From Hydrogenophaga sp. (GTDB lineage: Bacteria; Pseudomonadota; Gammaproteobacteria; Burkholderiales; Burkholderiaceae_C): a stretch of 6,008 nucleotides of DNA. The notes under the pieces are model-generated. The model was not told the DNA's origin. It ran no database searches and was given only the letters and a program-made list of their open reading frames with translations. The translations under genes were made by a program, and so were the position numbers. Location: NCBI GenBank assembly GCA_030684755.1, contig JAUXXN010000251.1, positions 1 through 6,008 of the forward strand. The letters run 5' to 3'. Shown here piece after piece: positions 1 to 5,343 of the stretch (the first letter of the stretch is position 1; each line of letters opens with the position of its first letter).

Positions 1-620
1 AGCCCTTGATTGCCTGGACCATCGAACAAGCCCTGGCCTGCCCCGAGATTGACCGCCTCGTCATCTCCACCGACAGCCCCGCCATCGCCGAAGTGGCCCG
101 CGCCTACGGGGCCGAAGTCCCCTTCATGCGCCCCGCCGAGCTTGCCAGCGACACCGCTGGCAAATGGGAAGTCTGGCAACACGCCCTGGCCGCCTGCGAA
201 GCGCATTACGGCGAACCCATCGACCTGTTTGTGGACATGGACTGCACCTCGCCGCTGCGCGATATTGAAGACATCTCCAAAGCCATTGCCCAGTTCCGCG
301 CTTCCGATGTGGACGCGGTGTTCTCGGTCTGCGAAGCGCGCAAAAACCCCTACTTCAACATGCTCGAAGTGGTAGACGGCTACCAGCGCATCTGCAAACA
401 ACTGCCCAAGCCCATCGTTCGCCGCCAAGACGCGCCCAAGGTGTTTGAACACGTCGCGTCCATTTATGTGCTCTCGCCCGAGTATTTGCGGCGCGGCACC
501 GGCCTGCTCTCGGGCCGCACCCACGGCTACGACATAGGCACCGCCAAAAGCCCCGACATCGACAGCGAATTCGACTTCGACTTTGTCGAATACCTGATGA
601 AAAAACGCCTGGGCCTTTGA
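1..620 (+). CDS. Acylneuraminate cytidylyltransferase family protein (CMP-nonulosonate synthetase), 5' partial
   Basis: Activates a nine-carbon acid sugar (Neu5Ac, legionaminate or similar) with CTP to the CMP-sugar donor in the cytoplasm. The frame is open to the left edge (codons begin at base 3) and opens with PLIAWT, which in this family follows the GKP segment about 25 residues in. The start codon and the ARGGSK-type CTP-binding loop are therefore outside the window, and the TTG at 6 is not the real start. Visible motifs, counting that TTG as residue 1, are RPAELASDTA (42-51), TSPLR (81-85), NPYF (114-117), RRQDAPKVFE (139-148), SIYV (152-155) and the metal-binding DID of DIDSEFD (184-190). 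Two positions differ from meningococcal NeuA as I recall it: D79 where that enzyme has Q104, and V150 where it has the Asn of NGAIY. The sequence is closer to PtmB/LegF-type enzymes. Family sure; substrate (neuA, legF or ptmB role) not settled. Confidence 0.93.
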   Translation, partial: PLIAWTIEQALACPEIDRLVISTDSPAIAEVARAYGAEVPFMRPAELASDTAGKWEVWQHALAACEAHYGEPIDLFVDMDCTSPLRDIEDISKAIAQFRASDVDAVFSVCEARKNPYFNMLEVVDGYQRICKQLPKPIVRRQDAPKVFEHVASIYVLSPEYLRRGTGLLSGRTHGYDIGTAKSPDIDSEFDFDFVEYLMKKRLGL

Positions 621-645
621 TGGGCTGAACAGCCCAGCCATCAAA
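616..645 (+). other. Intercistronic hairpin overlapping the stop codon
   Basis: TGGGCT (621-626) and AGCCCA (631-636) form a perfect 6-bp stem with a GAAC loop. TTTGA (616-620, containing the TGA stop) can extend it by pairing with TCAAA (641-645), leaving GCCA as a bulge. An alternative fold pairs TTTGATGG (616-623) with CCATCAAA (638-645). A T6 run follows at 654-659, too far from the stem for a classic intrinsic terminator. The pairing is seen directly. A role in attenuation or mRNA stability is inference. Confidence 0.45.
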
Positions 646-659
646 CGCAACCATTTTTT

Positions 660-664
660 GAGGA
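660..664 (+). promoter_or_regulatory. Shine-Dalgarno site of the SDR gene
   Basis: GAGGA lies 7 nt before the ATG at 672 and directly follows the T6 run. It supports that start. Confidence 0.75.
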
Positions 665-671
665 ACACACA

Positions 672-1475
672 ATGACACAACGTTTCGATCTGACCGGCAA
701 AGTCGTGGTGGTCACCGGCGGCACCGGCCTGCTGGGCTCGGCCTATTGCCAAGGGCTGGCCGACCACGGCGCCCAAGTCGTCATGGCCGACCTGGTCGCT
801 GCCGACCCGGTGGGCAAAGCCCGCCTCGTGAAAACGCCCGATGGCCGCGAAGCCTTCGGCGTGAATTGCGATGTGGGCGTTGAGGCCGACGTGGTCAACC
901 TGTTTGAGCAGGTCATGGCCCGCTTTGGCCAAGTCAACGTGGTGCTGAACAACGCCGCCGCCACCGGCGAACACCTCATGCGCCAAGGCGCGGTGTTCAC
1001 CTCGTTTGAAGACTCCACGCTGGCGGTCTGGGAATCGGCCATTCGCGTCAACCTCACCGGCGTGTATCTGGTGGCCCGCGAAGGTGGCAAAGCCATGCTG
1101 AAAAGCGGCGGCGGCAGCATGGTCAACGTCTCCAGCACCTACGGCGTGGTCGGCCCCGACCACCGCATCTACGAGGGCATGAAATTCAACTCCCTGCCCA
1201 GCTACGCCGCCGCCAAAGCCGGTGTGCATGGCCTCACCCGCTGGCTCGCCACCTATTGGGGCGACAAAGGCATCCGCGTCAACACCCTGGTGCCCGGCGG
1301 CGTGCAAAACAACCACGACCCCGAATTCGTGCGCCGCTATACCGCCCGCGTGCCGCTGGGGCGCATGGCCAAACGCGAAGACATGGTCGGCATGATGATT
1401 TATTTGTCCTCCGACGCATCGGCCTATTCCACCGGGCAGCAGTTTTTTGTCGATGGCGGCTGGACTGCGGTGTAA
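672..1475 (+). CDS. SDR family oxidoreductase, PtmA-like (nonulosonate/flagellin-modification type)
   Basis: A 267-aa classical short-chain dehydrogenase, the usual length for a Rossmann-fold NAD(P)-dependent enzyme. Visible elements are the nucleotide-binding turn TGGTGLLG (15-22), an acidic D40 at the end of strand 2 that favours NAD(H), NNAA (93-96), N127, catalytic S155, the Y178-xxx-K182 pair in SYAAAK, VNTLVPGG (203-210) and a C-terminal GQQFFVDGGW. The glycine motif has Leu at position 20 where classical members have Gly. There are 23 residues between the catalytic Ser and Tyr, against 13 in FabG; the extra segment contains IYEG (167-170), a feature I associate with flagellin-modification protein A (PtmA) of Campylobacter. 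The gene follows a cytidylyltransferase, as ptmA follows ptmB. It probably acts on a sugar or sugar nucleotide in making or modifying the nonulosonic acid. The substrate cannot be read from sequence. Confidence 0.92.
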   Translation: MTQRFDLTGKVVVVTGGTGLLGSAYCQGLADHGAQVVMADLVAADPVGKARLVKTPDGREAFGVNCDVGVEADVVNLFEQVMARFGQVNVVLNNAAATGEHLMRQGAVFTSFEDSTLAVWESAIRVNLTGVYLVAREGGKAMLKSGGGSMVNVSSTYGVVGPDHRIYEGMKFNSLPSYAAAKAGVHGLTRWLATYWGDKGIRVNTLVPGGVQNNHDPEFVRRYTARVPLGRMAKREDMVGMMIYLSSDASAYSTGQQFFVDGGWTAV

Positions 1476-1476
1476 C

Positions 1477-1550
1477 CTCTCTGCGCCGCTTTGCGGCTTC
1501 CCCCCAGGGGGACCACGCGGGTGGCCCGGCGAAGCCGGTTCCACGGCGTG
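1477..1550. repeat. REP-like intergenic element of consecutive small palindromes
   Basis: The gap between the SDR gene and neuB begins with a GC-rich block of adjacent inverted repeats: GCCGC-TTT-GCGGC (1485-1497), CCCCC-A-GGGGG (1501-1511), CCAC-GCGG-GTGG (1513-1524), CCGGC-GAA-GCCGG (1526-1538) and CACG-G-CGTG (1542-1550). The palindromes are seen directly. The overall pattern matches dispersed intergenic repeats I remember from Comamonadaceae genomes, but only one copy lies in this window, so repeat status rests on memory. It could act as a transcript-stabilising or partially terminating structure inside the operon. Confidence 0.6.
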
Positions 1551-1592
1551 TGCTGATTGAACGCATTGCGCCTCGGTCATTGTTTTTTTGAT

Positions 1593-1596
1593 AGGA
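1593..1596 (+). promoter_or_regulatory. Shine-Dalgarno site of neuB
   Basis: AGGA lies 7 nt before the ATG at 1604 and just after a T7 run (1583-1589). It supports this start, as does the N-terminal match to other NeuB proteins. Confidence 0.7.
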
Positions 1597-1603
1597 ATAC
1601 CCC

Positions 1604-2647
1604 ATGAAAATCGCCCACCGTGAAATTGGCCCGAAACAGCCCCCACTGGTCATTGCCGAAATCGGCATCAACCACGGCGGCAGTTTGGATGTTGCCAAGG
1701 CCATGGTCAGCGCCGCGCACCGTGCCGGCTGCGAAATGGTCAAACACCAAACCCACTTCGTCGAAGACGAAATGACCGACGAAGCCAAAGGCATTTTTCC
1801 GCCCAACGCCGACGTGTCTATTTGGGAAGTCATGGCCCGCTGCGCCCTGTCCAAAGACGATGAAATCGCCCTGAAAAAACACGCCGAAGACTTGGGCCTG
1901 ATCTACATTTCCACCCCGTTTTCGCGCGCCGCAGCCGATTTTTTGAACGACATTGGCGTACCCGGTTACAAAATCGGATCCGGCGAAGCCAACCATGTGC
2001 CGCTCATTCGCCACATTGCCAGTTTTGGCAAACCCGTCATCCTCAGCACCGGCATGCAAACCATCGACAGCCTGCGCCCCTCGGTGCAAGCGCTGGACGA
2101 CGCGGGCATTGAATACGCCCTGCTCGAATGCACCAACCTCTACCCCTCGCCGCCTGAAATCGTCAGCCTGCAAGGTATTACCGAATTGCGCAACGCCTTC
2201 CCGCGTGCCGTCATTGGTTTTTCTGACCACAGCATTGGCCCCGAAATGGCCCTGTCCGCCGTGGCATTGGGCGCTTGTATTTTGGAGCGCCATTTCACCG
2301 ACACCCGCTACCGCAAAGGCCCGGACATTCCGTGTTCCATGGACCCTGCCGAATTGCGCTTTTTGATCGACCGCTCGCGTGAAATTCAAATCGCCCTGAA
2401 CAACCCCAAGGTGCGCACCGCCCCCGAAGAAGACGTGTACCGCTTCGCCCGGGGCTCGGTCGTGGCCGACCAAGACCTGCCTGTCGGCCATGTTGTGAGA
2501 GCGTCTGACATCTGGGCGCGCCGCCCCGGTTCTGGTGAGATCTCCGTGCAGCATTTCGACCGCCTCATCGGTGCACGCCTCACGCGCGCGGTGAAGCGCA
2601 ACCAGCAACTGCTGTGGAGCGACCTCGACGGTGTGCAGCCCGAATAA
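1604..2647 (+). CDS. neuB: N-acetylneuraminate synthase (sialic acid synthase)
   Basis: Condenses ManNAc with phosphoenolpyruvate to give Neu5Ac and phosphate; a cytoplasmic, metal-dependent, usually dimeric enzyme. The 347 aa are full length for the family: a TIM-barrel NeuB domain (about 15-260) followed by a C-terminal SAF/antifreeze-like domain (about 283-343). Set against Neisseria meningitidis NeuB from memory, the key residues are all present: E19 (E25), K47 and Q49 (K53, Q55), E128 in GSGE (E134), N178 and Y180 (N184, Y186), metal ligands H209 in FSDHS and H230 in ERHF (H215, H236), and R307 in ARRPG (R314). VKHQTH and VEDEM (46-57) and STPFSR (103-108) are typical of the meningococcal/C. 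jejuni NeuB1 subgroup rather than the VKFQT subgroup. The ATG has a good ribosome site, and the stop is 3 nt before neuC. A legionaminate or other nonulosonate synthase is the less likely alternative. Confidence 0.95.
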   Translation: MKIAHREIGPKQPPLVIAEIGINHGGSLDVAKAMVSAAHRAGCEMVKHQTHFVEDEMTDEAKGIFPPNADVSIWEVMARCALSKDDEIALKKHAEDLGLIYISTPFSRAAADFLNDIGVPGYKIGSGEANHVPLIRHIASFGKPVILSTGMQTIDSLRPSVQALDDAGIEYALLECTNLYPSPPEIVSLQGITELRNAFPRAVIGFSDHSIGPEMALSAVALGACILERHFTDTRYRKGPDIPCSMDPAELRFLIDRSREIQIALNNPKVRTAPEEDVYRFARGSVVADQDLPVGHVVRASDIWARRPGSGEISVQHFDRLIGARLTRAVKRNQQLLWSDLDGVQPE

Positions 2648-2650
2648 GCG

Positions 2651-3766
2651 ATGAGCAAAAGGCTCCTCTTCGTCACCGGCACGCGTGCCGACTACGGCAA
2701 GCTAGAACCGCTGGCCCATGCGGCCCAGCAGGCCGAATTTGCCATCAGCTTCTTCATCACCGGCATGCACATGATGCGGCGCTACGGCGAAACCCGGCTG
2801 GAGGTGAAGCGCTTTCCCGGTGCCGACTTTTTCGAGTTCGTCAACCAGCGCGAAGGCGACGCACAGGATTTCATCCTGTCCAAAACCATCCTCGGTTTCT
2901 CCGATTTCGTACACGAACACCGCCCGGATCTGGTCATCATTCATGGTGATCGGGTTGAGGCACTGGCTGCCGCCATCGTCTGTGCCATGAAATACATTCC
3001 ATCGGCCCATATCGAAGGCGGCGAAGTCTCCGGCACCATCGACGAAAGCATCCGCCACTGCAACACCAAACTCTGCGCCACCCATTTCGTCAGCTCCGAA
3101 GCCGCCCGCGCCCGTGTGTTGGCGCTGGGCGAATCACCCGACAGTGTTTACAACATTGGATCTCCCGAGCTGGATACCCACGCCCGACCCTCGGGCGTCA
3201 GCATTGAAGAAGTCAAGGCCCGTTACGCCATTCCATTTGACGAATACGGTATCGCCGTCTTCCATCCGGTGACCTCGGAGGCCGATTCCATTGGCGCCCA
3301 GGCGGCTTCGCTGTTTGGCCGTCTTGAGGCCAGCGGCAAGTGCTTCGTCGTCATTGCGCCCAACAACGACCCTGGGACCGAAGACATCTTTGCCGTACTG
3401 GAGCGCCTGCCCAAAGAACGCTTTCGGTTCATTCCATCGATGCGTTTCAACTACTTCTCGGAGCTGATGAAAAACGCGGCTGTGATGGTGGGCAACAGCA
3501 GCGCGGGGGTGAGGGAAGCGCCGTTTCTTGGGCTGCCAAGTCTGGACGTGGGCACGCGGCAAATGAATCGGGCCCAGTCGCCCTCAATCCAAGTTTGTTC
3601 AGCTTATGAAATTGAGGTGGTTGACCGATTCTTGGCCGAGTGCTGGGCCCAGTGTCTTCCCTCGGATGATTTGTTCGGTTCAGGAGATTCGGCAGCCCGC
3701 TTCGCCGCTGTTCTGCTGAGCCCTGGCTATTGGGGCCGCCCCGCGCAGAAGGTGTTCGCTTCATGA
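2651..3766 (+). CDS. neuC: UDP-N-acetylglucosamine 2-epimerase (hydrolysing)
   Basis: Converts UDP-GlcNAc to free ManNAc plus UDP, supplying the NeuB substrate; cytoplasmic, GT-B-like epimerase fold. The 371 aa are full length. Motifs are FVTGTRADYGKLEPL (7-21), ITGMH (36-40), HGDR (98-101), HIEGGE (120-125), SGTIDESIRH (127-136), FHPVT (204-208), PNND (237-240), GNSSAGVREAP (281-291) and GTRQMNR (301-307). The acids D100, E122 and D131 fall exactly where catalytic acids were reported for NeuC, as I recall. The C-terminal end (DDLF then AQKVF) also lines up with meningococcal SiaA/NeuC, so the protein looks intact. It starts 3 nt after neuB with no clear Shine-Dalgarno site, which suggests translational coupling. 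Its stop overlaps the next start (ATGA). Glutamate codons (17 GAA, 10 GAG) are intermediate between the genes on either side. LegG, acting on a diacetylated bacillosamine-type UDP-sugar, is the main alternative. Confidence 0.94.
   Translation: MSKRLLFVTGTRADYGKLEPLAHAAQQAEFAISFFITGMHMMRRYGETRLEVKRFPGADFFEFVNQREGDAQDFILSKTILGFSDFVHEHRPDLVIIHGDRVEALAAAIVCAMKYIPSAHIEGGEVSGTIDESIRHCNTKLCATHFVSSEAARARVLALGESPDSVYNIGSPELDTHARPSGVSIEEVKARYAIPFDEYGIAVFHPVTSEADSIGAQAASLFGRLEASGKCFVVIAPNNDPGTEDIFAVLERLPKERFRFIPSMRFNYFSELMKNAAVMVGNSSAGVREAPFLGLPSLDVGTRQMNRAQSPSIQVCSAYEIEVVDRFLAECWAQCLPSDDLFGSGDSAARFAAVLLSPGYWGRPAQKVFAS
3747..3752 (+). promoter_or_regulatory. Shine-Dalgarno site of the GT25 gene
   Basis: AGAAGG inside the end of neuC lies 10 nt before the ATG at 3763. 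With the ATGA overlap it favours this start over the in-frame TTG at 3730. Confidence 0.6.
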
Positions 3767-4563
3767 GTGCTGCGCTGCGGTTGTCGGGTCTGATGGTTTT
3801 GCTGATCAACCTGCCACGTTCGACGGCTCGGCGCGAGCGTATGGAGCAGCGCCTCGCAGTGCTGGGGCTGGATTACGAGCTGCTGCCTGCGGTAGATGGG
3901 CGCGCGCTGTGGGAGCAGCTGCAGCCCAGCGTGAACCTGACAGCATTCCAGCGCCACGCCGGCGGCGATGTGCTACACGGCGAAATTGGGTGTTACCACT
4001 CACACCTTCAAGCCTGGCAGCGGCTGGTCGCGTCGGACGCGCAGGTGCTGCTGGTGCTGGAAGATGACATGGTCTTCCACGACGACTTCATGGATGCATT
4101 GCGCATCGCCCTGCGCGGTCGCGCTCACTGGGACTTGCTCAAGCTGGCGAAGATCCGCGCCAAACAGCCTGTGTGCCAGGGGCTTTTGGGGACGTACCGG
4201 CTAAACGCTTGCATAGGGGCATTTACTGGGTTTGGCGCCTACCTGATTCAGCGCGACACGGCTCGACGGCTGCTGCCTCAGTTGCTACCCATCCGGGCAC
4301 CAATCGACCGCGAGCTGGAACAGGTGCACCGCCACGATATCCGCCACTTCAGCCTTGAACCGTTCCCGGCCCATCCGCAGGACGAAGGTCAGAGCACCAT
4401 CACCGGCGAGCATTTCAGCAATGTCCGGCGCTACCCGCTCAGCCGCCGCTGGACCAAGTACGCAGAGCAGACACGCAACCTGTTTGGTCGCGTGGTTTAC
4501 CTTGCACTGCGTGGCCGCTTGCACTCGCGAAATACACCACTGCCTCTGAAAGACGAAACATGA
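3763..4563 (+). CDS. Glycosyltransferase family 25 protein (LPS/LOS biosynthesis type)
   Basis: Predicted to transfer a sugar, often galactose in characterised LOS members, onto a surface glycan at the cytoplasmic face of the inner membrane. The 266 aa from ATG 3763 carry GT25 (PF01755) landmarks: LLINLPRSTARRERM (13-27), GEIGCYHSHLQAW (73-85), LVLEDDMVFHDDF (97-109) with the acidic EDD (100-102), the GFGAYLI segment (156-162) near the position of the family's G-x-x-Y-L motif, and PIDRELEQ (180-187). The tail (about 220-266) is basic and could associate with membrane, but no clear transmembrane segment is seen. The start overlaps the neuC stop as ATGA, and the end overlaps the next gene the same way, so the three are probably translationally coupled. 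Codon use (6 GAA, 7 GAG) differs from the strongly GAA-biased neuB. Donor and acceptor are unknown; it is not a recognised sialyltransferase family. Confidence 0.88.
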   Translation: MSAALRLSGLMVLLINLPRSTARRERMEQRLAVLGLDYELLPAVDGRALWEQLQPSVNLTAFQRHAGGDVLHGEIGCYHSHLQAWQRLVASDAQVLLVLEDDMVFHDDFMDALRIALRGRAHWDLLKLAKIRAKQPVCQGLLGTYRLNACIGAFTGFGAYLIQRDTARRLLPQLLPIRAPIDRELEQVHRHDIRHFSLEPFPAHPQDEGQSTITGEHFSNVRRYPLSRRWTKYAEQTRNLFGRVVYLALRGRLHSRNTPLPLKDET

Positions 4564-5324
4564 ACCCGAGCCGCGTGGTGCTGTGTATGAAGTGGGGCAC
4601 CCTGTACCCCGCTGAATACGTCAACGTGTTGTATCGCGCCTGCTGTGCGCACATCAGTGGTGATTTCCGTTTTGTCTGTCTGACCAACGAAACTGAAGGG
4701 CTGCTGCCCGAGGTGGAGGTTTACCCCATTCCCCTGTTCGGTCTGGACGACTGGCACTACTACAACGGTGCCTGGCCCAAGATCGGCGTGTTCTTGCAAG
4801 ATCTTTACGGTTTGAAGGGCCGCGCCCTGTTCATTGACCTGGACTCGGTCATTTGCGGGAGTTTGGACGCGATGTTCGAGGTGCCGGGTACGCTGCTGGC
4901 CATTGACTCTCAACCGTGGAAAGGAAAACCTGGAGCGCCGCGCACCATGAGTTCGGTTTTCTCGTTTGAGCTGGGCTCGCTGGGCTGGGTGGTGGATCGC
5001 CTACAGACCGACCGTGACGCCTTGGTCAAGAAGTACTTCATTGAACAGGACTACCTGCACGGCGAGGTGCCCGACATCCGCTACTGGCCGCAGGCATGGA
5101 TTGTGAGTTTTAAGTACCACCTGCGCCAGCCTCTCATCATCGACCGGTTCAAGGAACCCAACCCGCCGCCGCCAACAGCCAAGATTCTCGCTTTCCACGG
5201 GCGCCCTCGGCCAATCGACCTGATCCGCCCACCAAGGGGCAACTGGGACCGTTTCCCGCACTACGGGTCGGGCCCGGTATCGTGGATGCAGGCTTATTGG
5301 CAGCGCTTTGGCGGCCGGATCTGA
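4560..5324 (+). CDS. Uncharacterised glycosyltransferase (DxD, GT8-like)
   Basis: A 254-aa protein resembling a group of unassigned glycosyltransferases found in polysaccharide loci. The N-terminal block VVLCMKWGTLYPAEYVNVLY (6-25) and FRFVCLTNE (36-44) are followed by the metal/nucleotide-sugar site ALFIDLDSVICGSLD (89-103), with D93-x-D95 in a GT8-like context. Further blocks are SSVFSFE (131-137), EQDYL (162-166), WPQAW (176-180), SFKYH (183-187) and a C-terminal AFHGRPRP (211-218), whose His would suit the second metal-ligand position of GT8-like folds. No signal peptide or membrane segment is seen, so it is likely cytosolic or peripheral. The start ATG overlaps the GT25 stop (ATGA), with only a weak purine-rich stretch (GAAAGA, 4548-4553) upstream. 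Donor, acceptor and linkage are unknown. The glycosyltransferase call rests on the DxD context and the neighbourhood. Confidence 0.78.
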   Translation: MNPSRVVLCMKWGTLYPAEYVNVLYRACCAHISGDFRFVCLTNETEGLLPEVEVYPIPLFGLDDWHYYNGAWPKIGVFLQDLYGLKGRALFIDLDSVICGSLDAMFEVPGTLLAIDSQPWKGKPGAPRTMSSVFSFELGSLGWVVDRLQTDRDALVKKYFIEQDYLHGEVPDIRYWPQAWIVSFKYHLRQPLIIDRFKEPNPPPPTAKILAFHGRPRPIDLIRPPRGNWDRFPHYGSGPVSWMQAYWQRFGGRI

Positions 5325-5334
5325 GTCTGTTTTT

Positions 5335-5338
5335 AAGG
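5335..5338 (+). promoter_or_regulatory. Shine-Dalgarno site of the last gene
   Basis: AAGG lies 5 nt before the ATG at 5344, in the 19-nt gap after the preceding stop. The frame is open further upstream, so this site and the family-like N terminus decide the start. Confidence 0.55.
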
Positions 5339-5343
5339 CGCAC

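Noticed and set aside
10..375. Plus-strand frame overlapping the first gene
   Set aside because: Proline/serine-rich out-of-frame reading of the cytidylyltransferase, with no domain.
616..659. Intrinsic terminator after the cytidylyltransferase gene
   Set aside because: The stem is short or bulged and the T run starts 8 nt beyond it, running straight into the next ribosome site. Reported only as a hairpin.
1557..1585. Possible sigma-70 promoter before neuB (TTGAAC, 17-nt spacer)
   Set aside because: The -35 resembles the consensus, but the hexamer at the -10 position is TTGTTT, a poor match. Too weak to report as a promoter.
1577..2608. Long minus-strand open frame (343 codons) opposite neuB
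   Set aside because: It mirrors neuB, whose + strand protein has full family motifs and catalytic residues. The antisense frame stays open because of the biased codons and shows no recognisable domain.
3730..3762. Upstream TTG start for the GT25 gene
   Set aside because: It would add 11 residues overlapping neuC. ATG 3763 has the ATGA overlap and a purine-rich site 10 nt upstream.
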